A stretch of 64,000 nucleotides of DNA from Elusimicrobium simillimum (GTDB lineage Bacteria > Elusimicrobiota > Elusimicrobia > Elusimicrobiales > Elusimicrobiaceae). Position numbers and translations under genes: made by a program. The stretch covers positions 1,488,001-1,552,000 of the forward strand of contig NZ_JBEVVA010000003.1 in the NCBI RefSeq assembly GCF_049639735.1, in the 5' to 3' direction. This document shows, piece by piece, positions 26,497 to 35,919 of this stretch; within the stretch, counting starts at the first letter, position 1, and each line of letters begins with the position of its first letter. The notes below the pieces were generated by a model, which did not search any database, was not told where the DNA came from, and saw only the letters and a program-made list of their open reading frames with translations.

Positions 26497-28265
26497 ATGC
26501 CGGAAGACGCCATAGATAAAGCCAAAATTCTAAAACAAACCGTACAGGCAGAGCTTTCCCCGTCCCAACAGGACGGCGGGCAGTTTGCCGAAGACGGAGA
26601 ACTGGCCTCTTTACGTAAAGAAAACAAAAAACTGGCAAGACAGTTGTCAAACATGCAAAGCATTTTTGACCGCAACAAGCTTATTATAAGCGCGCAGTCT
26701 AACCTAAGCGCCGTTATAGCCGCTAACAGAACCAAACATGAAAAATACCTGGGCATGCTGCTGCAGTATTGCCCGGATATTATTATGCTTTTGGACCAAC
26801 ACGGCCGTTTTTCTTATTGTACGGATGAATTTCTTAAAGTATCCACAATACAAAGCTTCAGCCAAATTACCGCAAGAACTTACCGTGAAGTATTTGAGAC
26901 CTTTGCGGACGATGATTTCATCTCCCGCATAGAGGCCGCGCTTAAAACCGCGTCTGAAACAAACACCTCCGTTTCTATAGATGAAGTTGTGGATATCAGC
27001 GGCGGCAATCCGCGCAGTTATACCATACAAATAGCGTCTATGCGTGACGATAAAGGGCAGGAAAGCGGGTCGCTTTTAATTTTTCATGATTTAACTGATC
27101 TTATAAAAGCCAAGCAAACGGCCGAGCAGGCAAACAATGCTAAATCTGATTTTTTAGCCACGGTATCACATGAAATACGCACGCCTATGAACGCCGTTAT
27201 AGGCATAGCCGACATGATGAAAAAGACTGACCTTACTAAAGAACAGCAAGGCTATTTGCGTAATATTCAAAACTCCTCACAAATGCTGCTTAACTTAATT
27301 AATGATATTTTAGATTTTTCAAAAATAGAGGCCGGCAAGCTGGAACTTATTGAGGAATATTTTGATTTAAATAAATTTCTTTACCACTTTCAGTCTGTAT
27401 TTCAGGTTATGTTCGCGCAAAAAGGCCTAAAGCTTGTTTGCGAGTTTGACGCCTCTCTCCCCCCGCCATACTGGGTGATGAAAAAAGAATAGGCCAGGTT
27501 ATAACAAACCTGCTTAACAACGCCTATAAATACACTAATGAAGGCACGGTAACTTTCAGCGCCGCCATTGAAAAAGCCGGCGGGCAAATAGCTTTCTCTA
27601 TTAAAGACACAGGCATAGGCATGAAGAAAGAGGACCTGCCGCGCCTTTTTACCGCGTTTGAACAATTTGATAAAGTTAAAAACAAAAAAGTTACAGGCAC
27701 AGGCCTTGGCCTGGCCATAACCAAACGCCTGGCCGAACTTATGGGCGGCAACATAACCGTAACCAGCGAGTACGGCAAAGGCTCAGAGTTTACCATACAT
27801 TTACCGCTTGCCTCAGGCAAAATTACAGACGTTCAAGAAGAAAATATTATTGATTACGAGTTTACCGCCACAAGAGCAAAAGTACTTCTGGTAGACGACA
27901 TTGATATCAACCTTATGGTGGCGGAATCACTGCTGGAAGAATACGGCATACAGCCCGACACCGCGCTTAACGGCGTGGAAGCGCTTGAGCTGGTTAAGAA
28001 AAATGACTATGACCTTATTTTTATGGACCACATGATGCCCGAGATGGACGGCGTGGAAGCCACCAAAAACATACGCGCCATGGAGGGTAAAAAAGCTTTT
28101 ACCCCCGTTGTCGCGCTTACAGCCAACGCTGTCAGCGGCGCGGAAGATATGTTTTTGGCCAGCGGGTTTAACGGTTTTCTTTCCAAACCTATAGATAAAT
28201 CAGCTCTTGCCGCCTGCCTGGTAAAATGGCTGCCGCAAAGCGCCATAACCTATCTTAAAAGGTAA
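26497..28265 (+). pseudogene. Cytoplasmic PAS hybrid histidine kinase interrupted by a -1 frameshift
   Basis: Read with one added base, the product is about 590 residues: coiled coil, PAS (about 80-205), HisKA with SHEIRTPMN (His near 224), HATPase and one receiver (MDHMMPEMDG). In the sequence as given, the frame ends at 27492 inside the HATPase domain. The protein continues in the next frame as AILGDEKRIGQVITN, which joins exactly if the C-run 27459-27464 had seven Cs instead of six. The second part covers the DTGIGM and GTGLGLAIT motifs and the receiver. It has no membrane segment and follows the FIST gene, so FIST is probably its sensor. It may be a real mutation, a phase-variable site or an assembly error. 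Confidence 0.85.
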
Positions 28266-28274
28266 GGGAGTTTT

Positions 28275-28634
28275 ATGCTCCCGCCTAAAAAAACCAAAAA
28301 CTTTAACCAACGTGTTTATGATATTGTGCGCCAAATACCTTTTGGCCATGTGCTAAGTTACGGCAATGTGGCGCATTTGGCGGGCAATTACCGGGCGTCG
28401 CGCGCCGTAGGTTACGCGCTTGCCGCCTGCCCCGGCGACGTGCCCGCGCACAGAGTACTTTTTAAAGACGGCACGCTAAGCCGCGCTTTTATAGTAAACG
28501 GTAAAAACCGCCAATATACACTGCTGCGTAAAGAGAGCGTGACCTTTACCAAAGAAAAAAAGGTAAAAATGGCCCGCCACACCTGGCCCGCGCGTGAACT
28601 TGAAGAACAGGCTTTTATAAATTACGGCATGTAA
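28275..28634 (+). CDS. Alkyltransferase-like protein (MGMT family lacking the catalytic cysteine)
   Basis: 119 residues, matching the DNA-binding C-terminal domain of O6-methylguanine-DNA methyltransferase: VRQIPFGHVLSYGNVA and RASRAVGYALAA. The active-site motif is VPAHRV instead of PCHRV, so the acceptor Cys is replaced by Ala. This is the mark of alkyltransferase-like proteins, which bind alkylated guanine without repairing it and flag it for nucleotide excision repair. It follows the broken kinase by 9 bp and has an AAGGGAG ribosome site. Confidence 0.8.
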   Translation: MLPPKKTKNFNQRVYDIVRQIPFGHVLSYGNVAHLAGNYRASRAVGYALAACPGDVPAHRVLFKDGTLSRAFIVNGKNRQYTLLRKESVTFTKEKKVKMARHTWPARELEEQAFINYGM

Positions 28635-28676
28635 AAATAGGTCTTTTTTCTATCCCGCCTATAAAAAAGAAAATCA

Positions 28677-28682
28677 TATAAT
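28677..28682 (+). promoter_or_regulatory. -10 hexamer 6 nt before ATG (candidate leaderless promoter)
   Basis: A perfect TATAAT, then AATCTA and the ATG at 28689. Confidence 0.5.
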
Positions 28683-28688
28683 AATCTA

Positions 28689-30053
28689 ATGAGCACTAAC
28701 GATACCCCATCACCACAAGAGACAACCTCTATTAAAGAAGAACTTAAAATAATATTTTCTTCCTCCAGAGCATTCTGGCTTGTTAACTTAGTTAACTTTA
28801 GCGACGGCATAGCCTACTTTGGCATACTTACGCTGATGACGCTGTTTTTAGGCGGCACCGTTGGCATGGGCGACGCTATGGCCGGGGTAAGCGTGTCCAC
28901 GTTTACGGGCCTGGTAACACTGTTTATGTTTGGCGGCGGCTTTGTAACCGATAAATACGGCGTAAGAAAAGCGCTTGCCATCGCGCTAACGCTGCTTTTT
29001 ACAGGCAGAATAATACTAAGCCTTTCCGCGCTGCCCGCCGGCATGGGTATACCACAGCTTGGTTTTGTTACTTCTTGGATAGCCATATTTATAATGGCGT
29101 TAGGTTCTGGCATTTTACAGCCCGCGCTCTACGCCGGCGCAAAAGAATACGCCAACCCAAAAGTGTCCGCAATAGCGTTCAGTTTAATTTACGCCATTAT
29201 GAACCTGGGCATAGTGTGCGAGCACTTTATATCCCCGTTTATCCGTACCAACGCGCCGTTTATAGGTAATGTGCAGGGGCTTGGCTGGGGCATAATGGGC
29301 GTGTATTTGGTGTGCACTTCTATCACGGGCCTGGTGCTGCTGGCGCACATGTCTTTGTTCACTAAAAAAATAGAAAGCAAATACCGTCTGGCCGTTGAAA
29401 GCGACGAGGCCGGCAAAAACATTACCTGGAAAGAACGCTTTGCCAGAATGCCTTTTAAAGATTTGCGTTTTATGTGCTTTTTACTTTTGCTTATGCCTGT
29501 GCACACATTGTTCGCGCACCAGTTTTTAACTATACCGGACTATGTGTTCCGCATGTTCCCGCAGGAAGTGGCCGATAAATTTGAATGGATAAGCGGCCTT
29601 AACCCGTTTATCATAGTTATTTTCGTGCCCACAATCGCGCTGTTCACACGCAAGATAAATGTTATGAAAATGATTATAGCGGGTACCACGCTGTCCGCGC
29701 TTACAACATTTTTGCTGGTAAGTTCTTCCCCCAGTCTGGCCGCGCTGCTTACGTATGTAGTTATATTTTCTCTTGGCGAGGCTTCGTGGTCATCTAGATA
29801 CTACGAGCATATTTCAGAACTTGCCCCCGTGGGGCAGGTGGGCGCGTATATGGGGCTGGCGGGGATACCGTGGTTTTTAGCCAAGTTTACAACAGGCCTT
29901 TACTCCGGCACCATGCTAACGCATTTCCTGCCTAAAGACGGCCCGCAAGACCCAGCCACAATGTGGCTGGTATACGCAATAATAGCGTGTATAACGCCCA
30001 TCGGCCTGATGCTTACAAAAAATTGGATTGAAAATAAAAAGAAACATTTGTAA
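28689..30053 (+). CDS. Major facilitator transporter, POT/peptide-transporter-like
   Basis: 454 residues with about 12 hydrophobic segments. It opens with a short polar tail and FWLVNLVNFSDGIAYFGILT. It contains FGGGFVTDKYGVRKAL, the MFS loop 2-3 motif, and FSLIYAIMNLGIV, which resembles the FYxxxNxG segment of proton-coupled oligopeptide transporters. Substrate not determinable; peptide uptake is plausible in a gut fermenter. The gene starts 6 nt after a perfect TATAAT and lacks a ribosome site. Confidence 0.7.
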   Translation: MSTNDTPSPQETTSIKEELKIIFSSSRAFWLVNLVNFSDGIAYFGILTLMTLFLGGTVGMGDAMAGVSVSTFTGLVTLFMFGGGFVTDKYGVRKALAIALTLLFTGRIILSLSALPAGMGIPQLGFVTSWIAIFIMALGSGILQPALYAGAKEYANPKVSAIAFSLIYAIMNLGIVCEHFISPFIRTNAPFIGNVQGLGWGIMGVYLVCTSITGLVLLAHMSLFTKKIESKYRLAVESDEAGKNITWKERFARMPFKDLRFMCFLLLLMPVHTLFAHQFLTIPDYVFRMFPQEVADKFEWISGLNPFIIVIFVPTIALFTRKINVMKMIIAGTTLSALTTFLLVSSSPSLAALLTYVVIFSLGEASWSSRYYEHISELAPVGQVGAYMGLAGIPWFLAKFTTGLYSGTMLTHFLPKDGPQDPATMWLVYAIIACITPIGLMLTKNWIENKKKHL

Positions 30054-30063
30054 TTATAGAAGA

Positions 30064-30262
30064 AAATTTTCACAAGAGTTTGAGTGGATTTTTGTTTTTC
30101 TTTGCGCGAACAGGTTACTTAAGGCGAAGCGTACGGTGAGTGTAAAGAAAAACAAAAATCCGCCAAAATCCGAAGAAAATTTATACCGCTGATGAAACCC
30201 AAGCGAACGCAGAGAGCGCTATAATTGGAACGCGAAGCGCAAAAAATGTGCGCAGCACATTG
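30064..30262. repeat. Long palindromic element, family 1 copy 2, with tail
   Basis: The hairpin spans 30064-30182: AAATTTTC at one end, TTTGAGTGG at 30079-30087, a stem TTTTTGTTTTTCTTT pairing with 30144-30158, and CCGCCAAA on the right. The loop side carries ACGGTGAGTGT. A tail AAGCGAACGCAGAGAGC (30201-30217) recurs in the copy at 50002 and is followed by short hairpins up to 30262. It occupies the whole gap between two convergent genes. Confidence 0.75.
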
Positions 30263-30266
30263 GTTT

Positions 30267-30719
30267 TTATCTTCTAACCATTTTAATATGTAAAATATTA
30301 TCTTCCAGGTACAGTCCGCTTTCTTGTTTAAACCCGCATGACTCATATAACCTTTGCAGCCTGTGCTGGCCGCTTATTTCAACAATATCGGTTTTATAAA
30401 TATCTTTAACCGCTTTAAAAGCTTTTTGTATAAGTACCGGGGACAGGCCTTTACCACGGTATTTTGGCGCCACTATTACTCTGCCCATAGTAGCGTTTTC
30501 AAAATAATCCCCCGGCTTAAATACGCGGCAGTAGGCAACAACATCGCCCTCAAATATGCCGTATACGTGACAGGCTTTTTGGTCTTTATCATCCAAATCC
30601 TGGTAAGGGCAGTTTTGTTCAACAACAAAAACCTCCGCCCTAAGCCTTAAAATAGCGTAAAGAGTTTTTATATCCAGCTCATCAAACTGCGAAGCATGCC
30701 AAACAATTTTATTTTCCAT
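30267..30719 (-). CDS. elaA: ElaA-family GNAT acetyltransferase
   Basis: 150 residues, single GNAT domain. The N-terminal LYAILRLRAEVFVVEQNCPY followed by DLDDKD is characteristic of ElaA. GRVIVAPKYRGKGLS is the acetyl-CoA loop. It is a cytoplasmic acetyltransferase of unknown acceptor. TAAAAT ends 6 nt before the ATG, with AGGT in between, so leaderless initiation is possible. Monocistronic, between two palindromic elements. Confidence 0.85.
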   Translation of the reverse strand: MENKIVWHASQFDELDIKTLYAILRLRAEVFVVEQNCPYQDLDDKDQKACHVYGIFEGDVVAYCRVFKPGDYFENATMGRVIVAPKYRGKGLSPVLIQKAFKAVKDIYKTDIVEISGQHRLQRLYESCGFKQESGLYLEDNILHIKMVRR

Positions 30720-30725
30720 ACCTAT

Positions 30726-30731
30726 ATTTTA
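30726..30731 (-). promoter_or_regulatory. -10 hexamer 6 nt before ATG (candidate leaderless promoter)
   Basis: TAAAAT on the minus strand, then ATAGGT and the ATG at 30719. Confidence 0.4.
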
Positions 30732-30788
30732 TCATAAGTGCCGTTATATGCCGCTTATTCCGTTAATAAGCGCCGTCATATTAAGGGG

Positions 30789-30910
30789 CCCCAAAGATTT
30801 GAGTGGCTTTTACATTTTTCTTGCTTTCAGCACACTTGCGCGAGGAGCCCAAAGGGCGGACGGGGTGTGTTGAAAGCAAGAAAAATGTAAAAGCCGCCAA
30901 AGATTTGGGG
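30789..30910. repeat. Long palindromic element, family 1 copy 3
   Basis: About 48 bp of nearly perfect pairing: CCCCAAA at the outer end, TTTGAGTGGCTTTT on the left against AAAAGCCGCCAAA on the right, and an inner stem ACATTTTTCTTGCTTTCA unlike those of the other copies. GCACACTTG and GGTGTGT flank the loop. It runs directly into the PTS terminator. Confidence 0.85.
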
Positions 30911-30958
30911 AAACATAAAAATACTCCACAGTGTTAACTGTGGAGTATTTTTATGTTT
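30911..30958. terminator. Bidirectional terminator
   Basis: A 22-bp perfect stem (30911-30932 with 30937-30958) around GTTA, with AAAATACTCCACAGT in the arm. It lies 5 bp past the PTS gene stop. Confidence 0.9.
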
Positions 30959-30962
30959 AAAC

Positions 30963-32624
30963 TTATAAGCTTGCTAAATAATCTTGCAGCTTTGGCTTTA
31001 TTACGCTAACCTTAGGGCCATATACAATCTGCACTGCCTGGCCGCTTAAAAGCACGCCTAACGCGCCGGACTGCTTAAGAATATCTTTGTTAACTTTAGA
31101 CGGGTCTTTAACATTAAGTCTTAATCTTGTGGCGCAACAGTCCACGTTCTCAATGTTGTCTTTTCCGCCTAACCCCTCTGTGATAAGGGCGGATTGGGAA
31201 TCCTCTGTTTTAGCGACGGGCGCGGCGGCGGGCCCAGCTTCACCGGTTTGCTCAGCGGCGGCTGTTTTTGCCTTATAATCCGCTTTGGTGTAAAGCTTGG
31301 TTTCCTGCTCGTCAGCTTCACGGCCGGGGGTCATAAGGTTCCATTTCTGTATGGCGAATTTAAAGAAGAAATAGTAGCCCACAGAGTATACCGCAAATAT
31401 AGGCATTAAGCGCAGCCAGCCTGTTTTAGCGTTGCCCTGCAATATGCCGTACAAGGTAAGGTCTATCAAACCGCAGGAAAACGTGGTGCCAATTGCAATA
31501 TCAAGCACATGCGTAAGCACAAATGATATACCCGCAAACACGCAGTGCACAACAAACAGTAACGGCGCGATGAACAGGAACGTAAACTCAATAGGTTCCG
31601 TAATACCTGTAATAAAAGATGTTAAAGCGGCAGAGAATAAAAGACCGCCGACAATTTTCTTTTTCTCAGGTCTCGCCATTTTATACATAGCAAGCGCGGC
31701 GCCCGGTAAACCCGCCATCATGATAGAGTATTTACCGCTCATAAACCTGGCCGCTTCTACTGAGAAATGCTGCACGTTATGCGAAGCTAACTGCGCGAAG
31801 AAAATATTTTGCGCGCCATACACCGTCACGCCGTCCACTATTTCCGAGCCGCCCAAACCTGTCTGCCAGAACGGCATGTAAAAAACGTGGTGCAAGCCAA
31901 ACGGTATTAAAGCGCGTTCCATAAAACCGAATATAAACGTGCCTACGTAGCCTGATTTTACCACAAGCGCACCGCTTTTTAAAATAATTAACTGTATAAA
32001 AGGCCACAGTTTAAAAAGTATGGCGCCCACTATGATAAAAGTAAATGTACAAATAATAGGCACAAACCTTACGCCGCCAAAAAATGACAACACCGTAGGA
32101 AGGTCTATTTTATAAAACCTGTTATGCAAATAACCCACGCCAAGGCCCACTATAATACCGCCAAACACACCCATCTCAAGCGTTTGTATGCCAAGCGCCG
32201 TGGTAAGCGTGCCTGCAACAACATGCGGGGCGACAGAGCCGTCGGCAAGTATCTGGCCGGAGAACAGCAGCAAGCACTTAATGGTTGTGTGCATGATAAT
32301 AAAAGAAAGCGCGGCGGAAAGCACGGCCACGGCCTTTTCTTCTTTAGCCATACCAAGCGCGACCGCCATGGCAAATAAAAGCGGTAAGTTGGCAAATACC
32401 ACGCCGCCTACGGAACTCATAAGCTGGAACGTGTAGTTAAGTATTGTGCCGTCGCCCATAATGCCCGCCAGGCCGTACTGCTCTACGGTGGACAGGTTAG
32501 AAAATGACGCGCCTATCCCCAGCAGTAAACCTGCCACGGGTAATATTGATATGGGTAATAAAAATGAACTGCCTATTTTTTGGACAACTGTAAATATCTT
32601 GTTAGTTTTCTGCGGGCCGGACAT
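30963..32624 (-). CDS. PTS transporter EIICB, glucose/maltose/N-acetylglucosamine family
   Basis: 553 residues. The EIIC part (about 1-420) has some ten membrane segments and family motifs SSFLLPISILPVAGLLLGIG, IPFGLHHVFYMPFW and ITEPIEFTFLF. After an Ala-rich linker comes an EIIB domain with the phosphocysteine in NVDCCATRLRLN. No EIIA domain is fused, so EIIA must come from another gene. It imports and phosphorylates a hexose; the exact sugar is unclear. Start at 32624 rather than the upstream in-frame codon, because TGGAGG lies before this ATG. A good promoter lies at 32666-32694. Confidence 0.87.
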   Translation of the reverse strand: MSGPQKTNKIFTVVQKIGSSFLLPISILPVAGLLLGIGASFSNLSTVEQYGLAGIMGDGTILNYTFQLMSSVGGVVFANLPLLFAMAVALGMAKEEKAVAVLSAALSFIIMHTTIKCLLLFSGQILADGSVAPHVVAGTLTTALGIQTLEMGVFGGIIVGLGVGYLHNRFYKIDLPTVLSFFGGVRFVPIICTFTFIIVGAILFKLWPFIQLIILKSGALVVKSGYVGTFIFGFMERALIPFGLHHVFYMPFWQTGLGGSEIVDGVTVYGAQNIFFAQLASHNVQHFSVEAARFMSGKYSIMMAGLPGAALAMYKMARPEKKKIVGGLLFSAALTSFITGITEPIEFTFLFIAPLLFVVHCVFAGISFVLTHVLDIAIGTTFSCGLIDLTLYGILQGNAKTGWLRLMPIFAVYSVGYYFFFKFAIQKWNLMTPGREADEQETKLYTKADYKAKTAAAEQTGEAGPAAAPVAKTEDSQSALITEGLGGKDNIENVDCCATRLRLNVKDPSKVNKDILKQSGALGVLLSGQAVQIVYGPKVSVIKPKLQDYLASL

Positions 32625-32665
32625 GTTACTGCCTCCAGTACTGCGGTAAATTACGCAACACTGTA

Positions 32666-32694
32666 GTTTTATCATATAAAGAGGGGTTAGTAAA
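32666..32694 (-). promoter_or_regulatory. Sigma-70-type promoter for the PTS gene
   Basis: TTTACT (32689-32694), a 17-bp spacer and TAAAAC (32666-32671), reading toward the PTS gene. Confidence 0.5.
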
Positions 32695-32706
32695 TAGAGT
32701 AATTTA

Positions 32707-34008
32707 CTATAGGCGGACTTGTTTTTTTACACGGCGAAACATTAGCGTCTGCATAACACCGCGCGCGGCCAGGTAACATATAAAAGCCAGCCATAACGCG
32801 TTGTTGCCCATATACGGTGAAAGCAGATAAAAAAGTATAAAAAACAACGCGACAGCGGCAAACATAGCGTTACGCATTTGGCGCGACGCAGTTATGCCCA
32901 CAAATATTCCGTCCCACAAAAACGCGGCGAACCCGGCCAGCGGTATAAAAACGGCCCACCAGCGGTATTGTTGCGCGGCGGCGATAATATTAACTTTATC
33001 TGTAAGCAAGGCAAGCACATTTGGCATAAACAAAGCGTATATTGCCGTGGCCACCAGCGTTACCCCGCCGCCCCACATAAAAATATATTTTATAACTGTA
33101 TTAAACCCGGCCTTATCACGCGCGCCAAAATATTTGCCGGCCAGCGCCTCGGCCGCGTAGGCAAAGCCGTCCATCATAAAACTAAACAACATAAAAAACT
33201 GCATAAGCAGGCTGTTAGCCGCCAGCGTCATATCCCCCATAGCGGCCGAGGCTGAGGTAAAAAACACCGTCACAAGTATAAGCCCCAAACTTCTTAAAAA
33301 TATATTTGTGTTAACCTTAAAAAACGGTTTAAAGTCCGCCAGGTTTTTAATGAAATGCGAGGAAAGGTACTGTTTAAGATGAGAATACTTTTTGTTCCAG
33401 AGTATCACGGTAAGGGCAAAGCCGCACACCTGCGCCAGCGCCGTACCCAGCGCCAGCCCCCGCAGCTGCATATTAAAAACAAATACAAAAATAACGCTGA
33501 GTAAAATATTTATAAGATTGGTTGTTATCGCCACAAACATAGGCGTTTTAGCGTCCTGCATGCCAATATACCAGCCCGTCATAGCGTAAGTACCCAGCAC
33601 AAAGGGCGCGGCCCATATGTAAACATGAAAATACTGGGCGGCGTAGGCCTGCGTTTGCGGCGTAGCCTTGATAAACAAAAACGCCAACCATAAAAGCAGC
33701 GGCTGCAGCATAATTATAATAAGGCCCGCTACAAAAGCTACCAACAGCGAACGCAGCAAAATATTAACGGTTTCTTTTTTATTATCCGCCCCGTACGCCT
33801 GCGCCGTAAACCCGCTTGTACCCATACGCAGAAAGCTGAAATTCCAATAAATAAAATTAAAAATCATAGCAGCCACAGCAACGGCGCCTATGTAAAGTTC
33901 AGACTCCAAATGCCCGGCTATAGCGCTGTCTACCATGCCTAAAAGCGGTATGGTGACATTGGTAATAATATTGGGAATGGCAAGGTTTAATATTTGTCTG
34001 TTCATCAT
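32707..34008 (-). CDS. MATE-family efflux transporter (DinF-like)
   Basis: 433 residues, about 12 hydrophobic segments in two halves. It opens with the MATE pattern LAIPNIITNVTIPLLGMVDSA followed by AGHL, then NFIYWNFSFLRMGTSGFTAQAYG in the third segment region, which is typical of DinF-like members. These export cationic drugs or metabolites driven by a sodium or proton gradient. Two ATGs overlap (ATGATG); TAAAAT lies 4 nt before the first and 7 nt before the second. Confidence 0.85.
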   Translation of the reverse strand: MMNRQILNLAIPNIITNVTIPLLGMVDSAIAGHLESELYIGAVAVAAMIFNFIYWNFSFLRMGTSGFTAQAYGADNKKETVNILLRSLLVAFVAGLIIIMLQPLLLWLAFLFIKATPQTQAYAAQYFHVYIWAAPFVLGTYAMTGWYIGMQDAKTPMFVAITTNLINILLSVIFVFVFNMQLRGLALGTALAQVCGFALTVILWNKKYSHLKQYLSSHFIKNLADFKPFFKVNTNIFLRSLGLILVTVFFTSASAAMGDMTLAANSLLMQFFMLFSFMMDGFAYAAEALAGKYFGARDKAGFNTVIKYIFMWGGGVTLVATAIYALFMPNVLALLTDKVNIIAAAQQYRWWAVFIPLAGFAAFLWDGIFVGITASRQMRNAMFAAVALFFILFYLLSPYMGNNALWLAFICYLAARGVMQTLMFRRVKKQVRL

Positions 34009-34044
34009 TTAAATTTTAACATTTATGGAAATTTTCATAGATAG

Positions 34045-34225
34045 CTTCCCTCTCCCCTCTTTTGCGGGAGAGGTGGTGCGCGCAGCGAACCGGTGAGGGG
34101 GTATGTGCCGTAAATTTTAAAATAAATTTTATCTTTACTATTAACACTATAGCCACCCTCACCTGCTTTTATTTAGCTTTACAGCTAAATAAAAACTTCC
34201 TCTCCCATCCGAGAAGGGAGAGGAA
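34045..34225. repeat. Composite stem-loop element, family 2 copy 1
   Basis: Order: CCTCTCCC...GGGAGAGG hairpin, GGTGAGGG, about 60 variable bases, ACCCTCACCTGC, a variable perfect stem TTTTATTTAGCT-TTAC-AGCTAAATAAAA, ACTTCCTCTCCC, GGGAGAGG. The same plan is seen at 51497-51656 with a different inner stem. CCTCTCCC/GGTGAGGG repeats occur widely in bacterial genomes. The 236-bp gap holds no gene. Confidence 0.8.
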
Positions 34226-34244
34226 ATAATTTATAATGTTAACT

Positions 34245-35915
34245 TTAGAATAATCCCTTTACCACACCGTCGGCGCTGATGTCTATCTTCTCAGCGGCGG
34301 GCGCTTTGGGCAGGCCGGGCATTGTCATAATATTGCCTGTCAGCATTACTACAAAGCCGGCGCCGGCAGATATCCTGGCCTCGCGCACTTCTATAGTAAA
34401 GTGCGAGGGGCGGCCGTAAAGCTTAGCGTCGTCGGAAAACGAGTACTGCGTTTTGGCTATACATACGGGTAAATGGCCAAGACCCATGCTCTCGTATTTC
34501 TTAATGGCGTCTTGCGCTTTCTTTTCAAAAAACACGTCTTTAGCGCCGTAAATCTGCGTGGCTATTTTTTCCACTTTCTTTTCTAAAGAGTCTTCCAGGT
34601 CGTAGATAAAACTAAACTGCGTATTGTTAGCCTCCACAATCTCTACAACTTTTTTTGCCAGGTCTATGGCGCCTTCGCCGCCTTTGGCCCAGACATTAGA
34701 AAGCTGCACAGGCACACCCAGTTTGGCGCAGCTGTTAAGCACGGCGTCAATTTCCTCTTTGGTATCCTGCGTGAAAATATTTATGGCTACTACCGGGGGC
34801 ACGCCAAATTTTTTAACGTTTTCAACATGCTTTTCAAGATTGGCCAGGCCGCGCACCACAGCATCAGTATCGGGCATGGAAAGCGCGTCTTTAGGCATAC
34901 CGCCGTGCATTTTTAAAGCACGCACAGTGGCCACAATAACAGCAGCCTTGGGCTTTAAACCTGCGTAGCGGCACTTGATATCAAAAAACTTTTCCGCGCC
35001 CAAATCCGCGCCGAAACCCGCCTCGGTCACCACATAATCAGCCAGCTTTAAGGCCGCTTTAGTAGCGGTAACGCTGTTGCAGCCGTGCGCTATATTGGCA
35101 AACGGGCCGCCGTGCACAATGGCCGGTGTGTTGGCAAGCGTTTGCACCAGGTTGGGCTTAATAGCGTCTTTTAAAAGCACCGCCATAGCGCCCGATGCGT
35201 TTAACATACCCGCAGTCACGGCGTCGCCGGAAAAATCGTAAGCGACTATAATTTTAGAAAGCCTGTCTTTTAAATCCTCCAGCCCCTCGGCCAGGCAGAG
35301 TATCGCCATAACTTCAGAGGCTACGGTAATATCGAAACTGTCTTCCCTTGGAAACCCGTTTGGCTTACCGCCAAGCGCGGCCACAATGCTGCGCAGCGCG
35401 CGGTCGTTCATGTCCATAACACGGTGCCACATAACTGTTCTTACGTCTATACCAAGCGTATTGCCCTGGTGTATGTGGTTGTCCAGCATGGCCGAAAGCA
35501 AATTGTTGGCGGCCGTTATGGCGTGCATGTCGCCGGTAAAGTGCAGGTTAATATCTTCCATAGGCACTACCTGGGCGTACCCCCCGCCCGCGGCGCCGCC
35601 TTTCATGCCCATGCACGGGCCCATGGAAGGTTCGCGCAAAGCTACAACGGTTTTTTTGCCTATCAGCATAAGAGCGTCGGCCAACCCTACAGTAGTGGTT
35701 GACTTGCCCTCTCCCGCCGATGTCGGCGTAATGGCGGTAACCAGTACCAGGTTGCCGTCGGGGTTACTCTCAATTTTCTTTAGAAAGTCCAAAGATATTT
35801 TTGCTTTGTATTTGCCGTAAAGTTCAAGGTCGTCTTCTTTAATGCCCAGGCCGCCAGCAACCTTGGTTATGGGCTGCATTTTGGCGGCCTGCGCTATTTC
35901 AATATCGGTAAGCAT
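34245..35915 (-). CDS. fhs: Formate-tetrahydrofolate ligase
   Basis: 556 residues, full length. It joins formate to tetrahydrofolate using ATP, giving 10-formyl-THF. Visible motifs are the ATP-binding TPTSAGEGKSTTTVGLADAL, EPSMGPCMGMKGGAAGGG and FTGDMHAITAANNLL. It starts 4 bp after the stop of the NrdD glycyl-radical open frame and has no clear ribosome site, so translation is probably coupled. Being downstream of nrdG-nrdD is notable because class III ribonucleotide reductase usually oxidises formate. Confidence 0.95.
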   Translation of the reverse strand: MLTDIEIAQAAKMQPITKVAGGLGIKEDDLELYGKYKAKISLDFLKKIESNPDGNLVLVTAITPTSAGEGKSTTTVGLADALMLIGKKTVVALREPSMGPCMGMKGGAAGGGYAQVVPMEDINLHFTGDMHAITAANNLLSAMLDNHIHQGNTLGIDVRTVMWHRVMDMNDRALRSIVAALGGKPNGFPREDSFDITVASEVMAILCLAEGLEDLKDRLSKIIVAYDFSGDAVTAGMLNASGAMAVLLKDAIKPNLVQTLANTPAIVHGGPFANIAHGCNSVTATKAALKLADYVVTEAGFGADLGAEKFFDIKCRYAGLKPKAAVIVATVRALKMHGGMPKDALSMPDTDAVVRGLANLEKHVENVKKFGVPPVVAINIFTQDTKEEIDAVLNSCAKLGVPVQLSNVWAKGGEGAIDLAKKVVEIVEANNTQFSFIYDLEDSLEKKVEKIATQIYGAKDVFFEKKAQDAIKKYESMGLGHLPVCIAKTQYSFSDDAKLYGRPSHFTIEVREARISAGAGFVVMLTGNIMTMPGLPKAPAAEKIDISADGVVKGLF

Positions 35916-35919
35916 AAGT

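Noticed and set aside
34009..34244. Riboswitch between MATE gene and fhs
   Set aside because: The structure matches the family 2 repeat found elsewhere, and it lies downstream of fhs, not before it.
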